A stretch of 64,000 bases of DNA from LMUY01 sp964242215 (GTDB lineage Bacteria > Pseudomonadota > Alphaproteobacteria > Acetobacterales > Acetobacteraceae). The notes under the pieces were generated by a model. That model saw nothing but the letters and a program-made list of their open reading frames with translations. It did not search any database and was not told where the DNA came from. Positions 50,120-57,536 of the stretch are shown piece by piece; the stretch's first letter is position 1, and each line of letters opens with the position of its first letter. A program made the position numbers and the translations under genes. The stretch covers positions 1-64,000 of the forward strand of contig CAXTCJ010000001.1 in assembly GCA_964242215.1 (NCBI GenBank), written 5' to 3'.

Positions 50120-50821
50120 TCAGGGAGCGGCGCGCCCGGTGACTCGCTCGATCTCCTGGCGAACCAGGCGCTCAACGAGCGGCGGCAGATGGTTGTCCAG
50201 CCAATACTTCAGCAGCGGGCGGATCTCCTCGCGCACCAGATCCTCGATGGTGGGTCCGCCGCGATGCACCTGGCTGCTGCGTTCCTGCGAGATCGTGCGG
50301 AGCAAGGCCCCGACCGAGGATGCCGCCGCCGCTTCGCTCTCGGGGGCAAGCAGGCCCGCCCCCGGATCGAGCTCGGCGACCGACCCGGCGGCGAGGTCCG
50401 GCCAGGCCGTCGGGGGCGCGGCTGGGGCGGCCGGCGCGGGGTCCGGCGCTGGCGCCGCCACCGGCACGGCGATGGGAAGCGGGAACATTTGCGGGGGGTC
50501 GAAGCCGCCCGCCGTTGGCGTCGCGATGTCCGGGCCCGGTTGGGGAATGCCGGGCTCCGGTGCGGTGACGAGCATGGCCTCGTCCAGCACCAGGACGCCG
50601 TCCTCCTCGTCGCCGCCGGAGCCACCGGCATTCGGTTCCGTTGGCGCCTCGGCCGGGGTGTGCGGGGTCCCAGCGGGGCTGGGCGGCGTCACTTCGTCTT
50701 CGTTCAGGATGCGGCGGATGGAGGCGAGGATATCCTCCATCGAGGGATCCGCGCCCGCGCCGCCATCCATCGCACCAGCGGGGGGGCTACCGGGCGGCCC
50801 CGGGGGCGCGGTTCCGCTCAC
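50120..50821 (-). CDS. popZ: Polar organizing protein PopZ (DUF2497)
   Basis: A 233-residue scaffold that forms polar condensates and anchors the chromosome origin in alphaproteobacteria. The N-terminal helix DPSMEDILASIRRILNEDE (about 25-43) is the partner-binding signature. A Pro/Ala/Asp/Glu-rich disordered middle follows. The C-terminal DLVREEIRPLLKYWLDNHLP and PLVERLVRQEIERVTGR are the oligomerisation helices. The middle is longer than in Caulobacter PopZ (177 residues) and less acidic. The GTG at 50821 is one base from the tolC stop; a start at the Met 18 codons on would also keep all motifs. Confidence 0.92.
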   Translation of the reverse strand: MSGTAPPGPPGSPPAGAMDGGAGADPSMEDILASIRRILNEDEVTPPSPAGTPHTPAEAPTEPNAGGSGGDEEDGVLVLDEAMLVTAPEPGIPQPGPDIATPTAGGFDPPQMFPLPIAVPVAAPAPDPAPAAPAAPPTAWPDLAAGSVAELDPGAGLLAPESEAAAASSVGALLRTISQERSSQVHRGGPTIEDLVREEIRPLLKYWLDNHLPPLVERLVRQEIERVTGRAAP

Positions 50822-50822
50822 A

Positions 50823-52217
50823 CTACCGGCCCGGCTGGCTCAGGGCGTAATCGCCGGTGCCGAACAGGCGATCATGGACCGCGGTGTAGTAGGCGGTGTC
50901 GTCATACAGCGGCACGTTCAGGTTGAGATCCTTCGCCGTCAGCCGCCCGATCGCCGCGGCGACGCCGTAGGACGAGGTGATGAGGCTGGCAAGGTTGGTC
51001 ACGAGCGTCGAGCGGGATTGCAGCAGCGCCTGTTCGGCGTTCAGCACGTCGAGCGTGGTGCGGCTGCCGACGATGGCCTCGCGCTGCGTGCCCTCGAGTG
51101 CGATCGAGTTCGCCCGAACCGCCGCCCGCGTGCTTTCGATCGACGCACGCGCGGCGACCAGCGTTTCCCACGAGGACAGCGCCGCCTGGATCACCTGGCG
51201 CCGCGTGTCGTCCACTGTCTTGCGCGACTGCTGCTCGGTCTGTCGCGCCTGGCGGACGGCGGCATACTCGGCACCGCCCTGGTAGATGGGGACGGTCACG
51301 TTCAGCGTCGCCTGTGCGCCGGTACTCCGTCCGCCGGTGAAGGTGGAGTTATCCTGGCGGAATGTCTGGCCGACAGCACTCAGCGTTGGCATCAGGGTCG
51401 AATACGCCGTATCGACAGCGTCCTTCGAGGCGGCGGCATCGAACATGGTGTAGATCAGCGACGGATTGTTCGCCGCCGCGATGCGCGAGGCCTCGGCCGC
51501 ACTCTTCAGCGGAAGTGCGAGCGGTTGCGGTGCCACGAGATGGTCCGGCAAGAAGCCGACGTCGCGCTGGAACGCCGCCCGCGCGGTTTGCACGTTGCCC
51601 TCGGCGGTCTGCCGGGTCGAACGCGCCTGCGCGAGAGCCGCCTCGGCCTGGGCGACGTCGGTGCGCGTGATCTCGCCAACGCGGAAACGGTCATTGGTGG
51701 CCTGCAACTGCCGTGTCAGCACCTGCTCCTGGTTGATGTCGAGCTGGAGCAGTTGATCGGTCTGGATGACATTGGTGAAATCGGTGATGACGTTGGTGAA
51801 CACGAGTTGTTCGGTTGCGATCAGACGTCCGCGTTGGCTGAGGACCTTGTTCTCGGCAGAATGGACCTGCGACTCGGTTCTGCCGCCGGTGTAGATCGGC
51901 TGCGTGACCTGGGCGGTAAGACTGAGGGGTTGGCGGTTGACGCGGATCTTGGCGGTGCCTTCCTCCTCCTGAGTGTCACCCGCGGCGCCGCCGTAGGATC
52001 CCTGGAAGACGACGGTCGGGCGCCAGCCCGCCAGCGCCGTTGGAACACCTTCGTCGGTGGCCCGCAGCGCGGCCCGTGCGGCGAGCAGGGTCGGGTTGGA
52101 ACTATAGGCGGCCGCCAGCGCTTCCTGGAGCGTGTGAGGTTGCGTCTGCGCCATAGCCGAAGCGGCGGCAAAGCTGGCGCCGAACCCGAAAACCGTCGCA
52201 AACAACCAATTACGCAT
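50823..52217 (-). CDS. tolC: TolC-family outer-membrane efflux protein
   Basis: A 464-residue channel-tunnel protein. The signal peptide is MRNWLFATVFGFGASFAAAS with likely cleavage before QTQP. Two TolC repeats are visible (SNPTLLAARAALRATDEGVP and NNPSLIYTMFDAAASKDAVD). The paired coiled-coil signatures are FRVGEITRTDVAQAEAALAQ and YQGGAEYAAVRQARQTEQQS. The ATG at 52217 has AGGGG nine bases ahead; one three codons earlier is possible. It serves as outer-membrane exit for type I secretion or RND pumps encoded elsewhere. Order pcm-tolC-popZ-valS is conserved. Confidence 0.94.
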   Translation of the reverse strand: MRNWLFATVFGFGASFAAASAMAQTQPHTLQEALAAAYSSNPTLLAARAALRATDEGVPTALAGWRPTVVFQGSYGGAAGDTQEEEGTAKIRVNRQPLSLTAQVTQPIYTGGRTESQVHSAENKVLSQRGRLIATEQLVFTNVITDFTNVIQTDQLLQLDINQEQVLTRQLQATNDRFRVGEITRTDVAQAEAALAQARSTRQTAEGNVQTARAAFQRDVGFLPDHLVAPQPLALPLKSAAEASRIAAANNPSLIYTMFDAAASKDAVDTAYSTLMPTLSAVGQTFRQDNSTFTGGRSTGAQATLNVTVPIYQGGAEYAAVRQARQTEQQSRKTVDDTRRQVIQAALSSWETLVAARASIESTRAAVRANSIALEGTQREAIVGSRTTLDVLNAEQALLQSRSTLVTNLASLITSSYGVAAAIGRLTAKDLNLNVPLYDDTAYYTAVHDRLFGTGDYALSQPGR

Positions 52218-52305
52218 CCGCAGCATCCCCCTGCCAGTCCCAGCAACTTGCCATAGCGATCGCCCAGCCGCCAACATTCACGTGAGTGAGGCCAACCGCC
52301 TGTCG

Positions 52306-52986
52306 TTAAAAGACAAACGATGGTGCCGGCGACAATCCAGGCAGCAACGGCGTGCTGCAGTCGAACATCTCACGTGACCGCAACCGCTGTCTCCCGCCCA
52401 CCCCGACCGGCTCGGCCAGGATTGCCCGCCCGCCCGCGACGCCCGTGGGCGCCAGCACGGTCACGAGCCGGCCGCCAGCGGCGACCTGCCCGGCGTAGAT
52501 CTCAGGGACGGCCGACACGGCGCCCTCGATAATGATCGCGTCCCACGGGCCGTCGCTCGGCAGCCCGGCGGCGAGACGCCCCTCCACCAGCCGCACCGAG
52601 GGAGCGGTCCGAGGTAGTACCCGCAGGGCAATCGCCATCAATGCCTCATCTTCTTCGAGCGCTGTCACATGCGCGCCGCACGCCGCCGCGACGGCCGCGC
52701 CATAGCCGGAGCCGGCCGCCACCACCAGAACGCGCTCGCCGGTGCGGATCCTGGCCATCTGGATCAGTCTTGCGGTCACCAGCGGCTCAACCAGGTAGCG
52801 GCCGCCGCCAAGCGGCAGGTCCTCGTCGACGTAGGCGAGGCTCGCCAGATGCGGGGGCACGAACTGCTCCCGAGGCAGGCTGCGCATGGCGTCGAGCACC
52901 CGCGGATCTGTCACGCGGTTCGGCCGGATCTGGCCATCCACCATGTTGTTGCGGGTGGCGGTAAAATCGGTTTGGAGCTGTTGCAT
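52306..52986 (-). CDS. Protein-L-isoaspartate O-methyltransferase family protein
   Basis: A 226-residue SAM-fold protein similar to Pcm. MVDGQIRPNRVTDPRVLDAM near 15-34 and REQFVPP are the family's opening. GERVLVVAAGSGYGAAVAAA (about 83-102) is the SAM-binding turn, but with AAGSGY where Pcm has GTGSGY, and EGAVSAVPE replaces the usual TAAAPxIP. It may thus be a divergent Pcm or a related methyltransferase; similar genes always stand before tolC in alphaproteobacteria. The ATG at 52986 begins the domain. The tolC start lies 88 bp downstream. Confidence 0.85.
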   Translation of the reverse strand: MQQLQTDFTATRNNMVDGQIRPNRVTDPRVLDAMRSLPREQFVPPHLASLAYVDEDLPLGGGRYLVEPLVTARLIQMARIRTGERVLVVAAGSGYGAAVAAACGAHVTALEEDEALMAIALRVLPRTAPSVRLVEGRLAAGLPSDGPWDAIIIEGAVSAVPEIYAGQVAAGGRLVTVLAPTGVAGGRAILAEPVGVGGRQRLRSREMFDCSTPLLPGLSPAPSFVF

Positions 52987-53089
52987 GCGAGGTCCGGTGT
53001 CCACTCCCGGGTTATAGGGTGCGGCTGCCAAGGGGAGCAACGGGGTTGCGGTACAGACGCCGCACGCCGTGTCATTCGGGTTTCGAAGC

Positions 53090-54706
53090 CTATGGTGGCT
53101 TCTGCGTGTGCCGGATACGGAACAGCGTGGCGAACTCGGTCTGCTCGACCACTTCGAGCCGATCCGGCCGCAAGCCGTTCACATCGCCCGCGGCCCCTGC
53201 GGCTAGCAGCAGCACATAGTCGAACTTGCGCTGCCAATCCTGCAAATAGGGTGCGTCGGCCACGGCCGCTGCACTCGGCTGGTCGGCGCCGAGCTGGTGG
53301 TAGTCGGGCAACTCGCCTTCGGGCGCGGTCGTGTCGGCATAGGCGGGGTTCACCACCACCGGCTGCTTGCCCAACCCGGTGAACAGTCGGGGCCAGAACG
53401 CGTGCCGCTCGGGGATCAGCAGCGCGGCGTCGTGGTAATAGGTCTTGATGTAGCCGGCATTCATCCAATTGCGCCGGTGACCGAGCCAGTATGGCGTGAC
53501 CTGCTGGTTGGGCACGTCGACGGCAAGCACCTGGCTACCGGGTTCGACATGGGCGATGACGCGGTTCAGCTCGGCTAGATCCTGGTTGTGCCCCGCCCAC
53601 ACCCGACCCACGGCGCCCACCCTGACGACGATCAGCAGCGCGATGACGGTGAACAGGGCAGCCCCGACCCGGCGTGGCAGCTGCAGGGGCTCGAAGCCGG
53701 CGAACAGCAGATAACCCATCATGATCGGGAAGCGGGCGTCGATATACCCGGTGTTTTTGTAGACGTGGGGCACGAACGGCCAGACGGCGAGCAGAACGAG
53801 CAGGACGATCACCGCCTGAGGCGCGACCCTGGCCCGGCCGCGCCAGAGCAGCACCGCCATGGTCGCCAGAAGGGCCAGCATCACCAGGCGGTCCGGCGTC
53901 TGGTAGTAGGTCAGGAAGGGATAGAACAACTCACCGATCTTGACGTTGAGCGGCTGGCGCATCGTCGGGCCCGCCGTGTCCGCCAGGGTCGACCCGAGCA
54001 ACAGCAGGGCCGGCAGCACGAAGATGACGGCATCCGGCAGCAACCGCCGCAATACGGATCCGACCGTAGGCCATCTGCGCCCCCGCGGCCCGGTCAAGGC
54101 GGTGAGTTCATGCGCCCCGATGAGCAGCGCGAAGAACATCAGACCGAACAGGTGGATGAAGAACAGAACGATTGCGGCCAGGATCGCGCCGAGGATCGTC
54201 CGGGCGGGAAAACGGCCGCGGTATGCGACCCAGGCTGCCGCGGCGAGGAAAGCCGCCCCGATCCCGATCAGGAAGTTCATGAAGCCCAGCAGAAACAAGG
54301 TGTTATAGGCGACCAGCCCCCCTGCGAGCGGCCAGAACGACCAACGCCCGAACGTCGCGCGGGCGAAAACCGCCGAGCCCACCAGGGGCAACAGCAATGT
54401 CAGCATGAGAAAGCCGTCCCCGGTCGGCCACAACGGCAGGAACCGCAGCAGGAATGGCATCACCAGTTCGACGCCGGAATTCGCCACCACCGTCCAGTGG
54501 ATGGCGTAAACCTTCGCTAAACCCAGATCGTGCGATGCTTGCGCGATCACATACATTTCGGCCACATGATCGGGATAGTCGAGCAACGGTGGAATGGGTG
54601 TGGCGGCGAACGGAAGCAGCAGAAGGCAGACCAACGCCACCGCTGCGCCAAGAAGCCAGCCATGCCGCGTGCGACTGGGGGGCGTAGGTATCGTGCCAAT
54701 GGACAC
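53090..54706 (-). CDS. Multi-pass membrane protein, GT-C glycosyltransferase-like
   Basis: A 538-residue integral membrane protein with ten or more hydrophobic segments. After the first helix it has a short loop with LLDYPDHVAEM, an acidic motif in the place where GT-C glycosyltransferases carry their catalytic Asp. The C-terminal ~170 residues are soluble (TPYWLGHRRNWMNAGYIKTY) and periplasmic in that fold. No family name is certain. The GTG at 54706 has GAGGAG seven bases upstream. It is divergent (77 bp) from a DPM1/GtrB-like transferase, which would supply a lipid-linked sugar; that pairing is inferred. Confidence 0.65.
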   Translation of the reverse strand: MSIGTIPTPPSRTRHGWLLGAAVALVCLLLLPFAATPIPPLLDYPDHVAEMYVIAQASHDLGLAKVYAIHWTVVANSGVELVMPFLLRFLPLWPTGDGFLMLTLLLPLVGSAVFARATFGRWSFWPLAGGLVAYNTLFLLGFMNFLIGIGAAFLAAAAWVAYRGRFPARTILGAILAAIVLFFIHLFGLMFFALLIGAHELTALTGPRGRRWPTVGSVLRRLLPDAVIFVLPALLLLGSTLADTAGPTMRQPLNVKIGELFYPFLTYYQTPDRLVMLALLATMAVLLWRGRARVAPQAVIVLLVLLAVWPFVPHVYKNTGYIDARFPIMMGYLLFAGFEPLQLPRRVGAALFTVIALLIVVRVGAVGRVWAGHNQDLAELNRVIAHVEPGSQVLAVDVPNQQVTPYWLGHRRNWMNAGYIKTYYHDAALLIPERHAFWPRLFTGLGKQPVVVNPAYADTTAPEGELPDYHQLGADQPSAAAVADAPYLQDWQRKFDYVLLLAAGAAGDVNGLRPDRLEVVEQTEFATLFRIRHTQKPP

Positions 54707-54783
54707 AGCGAAGCTCCTCTGTCGCGGCGATGGTTCGAACGGGGGTCAGGCCGGGTTCTGGCAGTTGGCCAGTTCAGCGTGAG

Positions 54784-55788
54784 ATGATGGACCAATTCCC
54801 AACACGGCCCACCCTGTCGCTGGTCGTCCCTTGTCACAACGAGGCAGCCAATATCGACACGCTGCAGGCTCGTCTGTCGGAAGTGCTGGATCGCCTCGAT
54901 TGCAGTTGGGAGATCATCTACGTCAACGACGGTAGCCGGGACGAGACCTTGATCCGGCTGGAATCGCTGCATGGCCGGGACGGGCGGGTCGGTGTGATCA
55001 ATCTGTCACGCAATTTCGGCAAAGAGATCGCCATGACGGCCGGGCTCGAGCATACCCGTGGCGAGGCCGTGATCGTGATCGATGCCGACCTGCAGGACCC
55101 GCCGGAGTTGATCCCTGCCCTCGTCGCCGGCTGGCGGGAGGGATATGACGTGGTCTACGCGCAGCGGCGGGCCCGCCGGGGCGACACGTGGCTCAAGAAA
55201 ACCACGGCGGGGGCGTTCTACCGGTTGATGTCCAAGCTCGGTGGCGTGGACCTGCCGCGCGACACGGGTGACTTCCGGTTGATGAGCCGACGCGCCGTGG
55301 ACGCGCTGATGCGGCTTCGGGAGCAGCACCGGTTCATGAAGGGCCTGTTCGCCTGGATCGGCTTCCCGTCCAAAGCTGTGCCTTACGATCGCGATCCCCG
55401 GCAGGGTGGGATATCGAGCTTCAACTACTGGAAACTGTGGAATTTCGCGCTGGAGGGCATCACCAGCTTCACGGTCATGCCGCTCAAAGTCGCGACCTAT
55501 TTCGGGCTGTGCGTGTCCGTGCTGGCAGGACTGTATGCCGTGCAGATGCTCGTGCGCACCATCCTGTTCGGCAACACGGTCGCCGGCTACCCCAGCTTAA
55601 TGGCGGTGATCCTGTTCCTCGGGGGGGCGCAGATGCTCACACTCGGCGTCATCGGTGAATATCTCGGCCGCATCTTCAACGAGACCAAGCAGCGGCCGCT
55701 GTATTTGGTTGAGCGCCACCTCCAGGCCGGGCTGATCCAGCCCGATTTGTCGGCGTCATCACCCGTCGGCCGAACCCACGCGGCTTAG
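54784..55788 (+). CDS. DPM1/GtrB-like family 2 glycosyltransferase
   Basis: A 334-residue enzyme that transfers a sugar to a polyprenyl phosphate. The GT-A domain opens with LSLVVPCHNEAANIDTLQA; YVNDGSRDET and VIVIDADLQDPPELIPALV carry the acidic nucleotide/metal residues. HRFMKGLFAWIGFPSKAVPY and NYWKLWNFALEGI are typical of GtrB/ArnC. Two C-terminal membrane helices follow (TYFGLCVSVLAGLYAVQML; LMAVILFLGGAQMLTLGVIG). The double ATG at 54784 is the start; SD weak. It converges with the next gene with a 4-bp overlap. The sugar donor is unknown. Confidence 0.88.
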   Translation: MMDQFPTRPTLSLVVPCHNEAANIDTLQARLSEVLDRLDCSWEIIYVNDGSRDETLIRLESLHGRDGRVGVINLSRNFGKEIAMTAGLEHTRGEAVIVIDADLQDPPELIPALVAGWREGYDVVYAQRRARRGDTWLKKTTAGAFYRLMSKLGGVDLPRDTGDFRLMSRRAVDALMRLREQHRFMKGLFAWIGFPSKAVPYDRDPRQGGISSFNYWKLWNFALEGITSFTVMPLKVATYFGLCVSVLAGLYAVQMLVRTILFGNTVAGYPSLMAVILFLGGAQMLTLGVIGEYLGRIFNETKQRPLYLVERHLQAGLIQPDLSASSPVGRTHAA

Positions 55789-56762
55789 GCCACGGCCGCC
55801 TCTTCCTGCAGGAACGCCCGCACGACCGAGTCGAAATCCTCGTCCGCGGTGAAGCCAAGCTGCTTCGCGTATGTGGCGGAGAAATTGCCGGGCCACGAGT
55901 TGACGATGGCCTCGATCGCCGGGTCGGGCACCATGCGGACGCGATCCGCGACGTGCGCGCCACAGACCCGGCGTAGCGCCTCCAACATCGCGGCAACCGT
56001 GACCGACAGTCCGGGCATGTTGATCACGCGCCGCGTCCCGAGCGCACTGGCCGGCAGATCGTGGCCGTGCAGGATATTGCGGACAGCCTGCGCTGGCGAC
56101 ATCAGCCAGAGCACCGTATCGGGCGCCACCGGACAGATCGCGTCCTGCCCGGCCACCGGCTCGCGAATGATGCCGCTGGCGAAGGAGGAGGCGGCGCGGT
56201 TCGGCTTGCCGGGCCGGACGACGATGGTCGGCATGCGTAGGCTGCGCCCGTCGACCCAGCCACGGCGGCTATACTCCGCAAGCAGCAGGTCGTTGATCGC
56301 CTTTTCCGTCCCGTAGGAACTCTTGGGCTCCCAAACCTGGCTATCGGCGACGGTCTGCGGCAGGTCGCCGCCGAACACCGCGACGGAACTGGTCATCACC
56401 AACTTGGCGCCGCTGCCCACCGCACGGATGCGCTCCAGTAAGGCCCTCGTCGCGTCCAGGTTGATGCGCATGCCGAGGTCGAACTCCGCCTCTGCCTGCC
56501 CGGACACGATCGCGGCCAGGTGGAACACGGATGTGACGCTGCCGTCCACCAAGCTGGCCAGTTGCGCCGGGTCGGCGATGTCGCCGGCCACGCCGTGTAC
56601 GCGCGGGTCGCCGCCGCCTTGAAGGGGCAGCACGTCGAACGCAGTGATGCGCTCGATCCGGCCGGTTTGTCCCGCGCGGTCGGTGATGGTGCCCTGCCGA
56701 AGCAAGGCGTCGATGACCCGGCGTCCAAGGAAGCCGGCGGCCCCCGTGACGAGCACGTGCAT
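55785..56762 (-). CDS. denD: NAD-dependent epimerase/dehydratase, D-erythronate dehydrogenase-like
   Basis: A 325-residue extended SDR. MHVLVTGAAGFLGRRVIDAL is the NAD-binding turn, and YGTEK (Tyr149, Lys153) with SSVAVFGG supplies the active site. GFGxG-type features plus RMPTIVVRPGKPNRAASSFA and SGIIREPVAGQ match DenD, which oxidises D-erythronate to 2-keto-D-erythronate. A general epimerase label is the safe alternative, as no other den gene is nearby. The ATG at 56762 starts the Rossmann strand. It is convergent with the GT2 gene. Confidence 0.8.
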   Translation of the reverse strand: MHVLVTGAAGFLGRRVIDALLRQGTITDRAGQTGRIERITAFDVLPLQGGGDPRVHGVAGDIADPAQLASLVDGSVTSVFHLAAIVSGQAEAEFDLGMRINLDATRALLERIRAVGSGAKLVMTSSVAVFGGDLPQTVADSQVWEPKSSYGTEKAINDLLLAEYSRRGWVDGRSLRMPTIVVRPGKPNRAASSFASGIIREPVAGQDAICPVAPDTVLWLMSPAQAVRNILHGHDLPASALGTRRVINMPGLSVTVAAMLEALRRVCGAHVADRVRMVPDPAIEAIVNSWPGNFSATYAKQLGFTADEDFDSVVRAFLQEEAAVA

Positions 56763-56907
56763 GGTATTCGCTCCTTTCGCGACGCAGCCCTGGCCCGCAC
56801 CTTCGGATTGGGGTGAGCACCTGGATTAACCCGAGCGACTCGGATATAGAGCCGTTCGGCGGTGCAAACAGCGGATATCTACTGTTGCGACGCGACGCTA
56901 GCACCAA

Positions 56908-56981
56908 GGTCCGGTGGCAGAGTGGTGATGCAGCGGACTGCAAATCCGCGTATGCCGGTTCGATTCCGGCCCGGACCTCCA
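56908..56981 (+). tRNA. tRNA-Cys (GCA)
   Basis: A 74-nt cloverleaf. The acceptor stem GGTCCGG (56908-56914) pairs with CCGGACC (56971-56977); discriminator U and genomic CCA follow at 56979-56981. The anticodon loop CTGCAAA gives GCA. The T arm CCGGTTCGATTCCGG is standard. U73 and GCA are the known cysteine identity elements. Confidence 0.97.
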
Positions 56982-57022
56982 GTTCAGTTCTTACAGGCTA
57001 AACCACCTGGGCGCTCGGCGGC

Positions 57023-57472
57023 CTAGTACCAGCCGTGACGCTGCCAGAAACTCGCGGCGTTGTCGGCGGTGCGATAGCGCTGCTGGATGTAGCGGATCCC
57101 GCCTTGCGCCTCCTCCACGGCACTGCCGAAGGAGGCAGCGCCATGGGGGTTGAGATGGTAGCTCGCGGCAGTCAGTTGGAACAAACCGCGGGCTGAATCC
57201 ACACTGTTATGGGCCCCGACCCGGCCGCTCGACTCGTGATCGACAATGAAGTGCAGGCTCGGCTCCCATGCCTCGGGCACAGCCTCCTTCTGCATGGCGG
57301 CATGCAGGGCCTGCGTCACCGACGAATGGTCCAGATGCTGGGCGAAGGCCGCTGCATGCGCCGGCTGGGCATGGTGGTGCGGATGGTGGTGGCGGTGCCG
57401 CGCCGGCGTGGCCGCCGTCGACGGTAAGTCCGTTCTAGTCGCCGCGCCGGGGGCTATGTCGGATGGCTTCAT
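57023..57472 (-). CDS. Small SLT-like (lytic transglycosylase fold) protein with His-rich segment
   Basis: A 149-residue protein. The C-terminal ~85 residues look like a lysozyme/SLT domain: FIVDHESSGRVGAHNSVDSA, with the likely catalytic Glu in HESSG, then RGLFQLTAASYHLNP, and YIQQRYRTADNAASFWQRHG. The N-terminal part holds a metal-binding-like run ARHRHHHPHHHAQPAH. No signal peptide is visible, so it is either exported by another route, phage-derived, or not an envelope enzyme. The start at ATG 57472 has no good SD; the one seven codons earlier is an alternative. Function uncertain. Confidence 0.7.
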   Translation of the reverse strand: MKPSDIAPGAATRTDLPSTAATPARHRHHHPHHHAQPAHAAAFAQHLDHSSVTQALHAAMQKEAVPEAWEPSLHFIVDHESSGRVGAHNSVDSARGLFQLTAASYHLNPHGAASFGSAVEEAQGGIRYIQQRYRTADNAASFWQRHGWY

Positions 57473-57536
57473 CACCGCAAGTCTAAGCGCCAAACCGCTT
57501 ACGAAAGGTTACCGAAACTGTGCCTGGAATGGGCCG

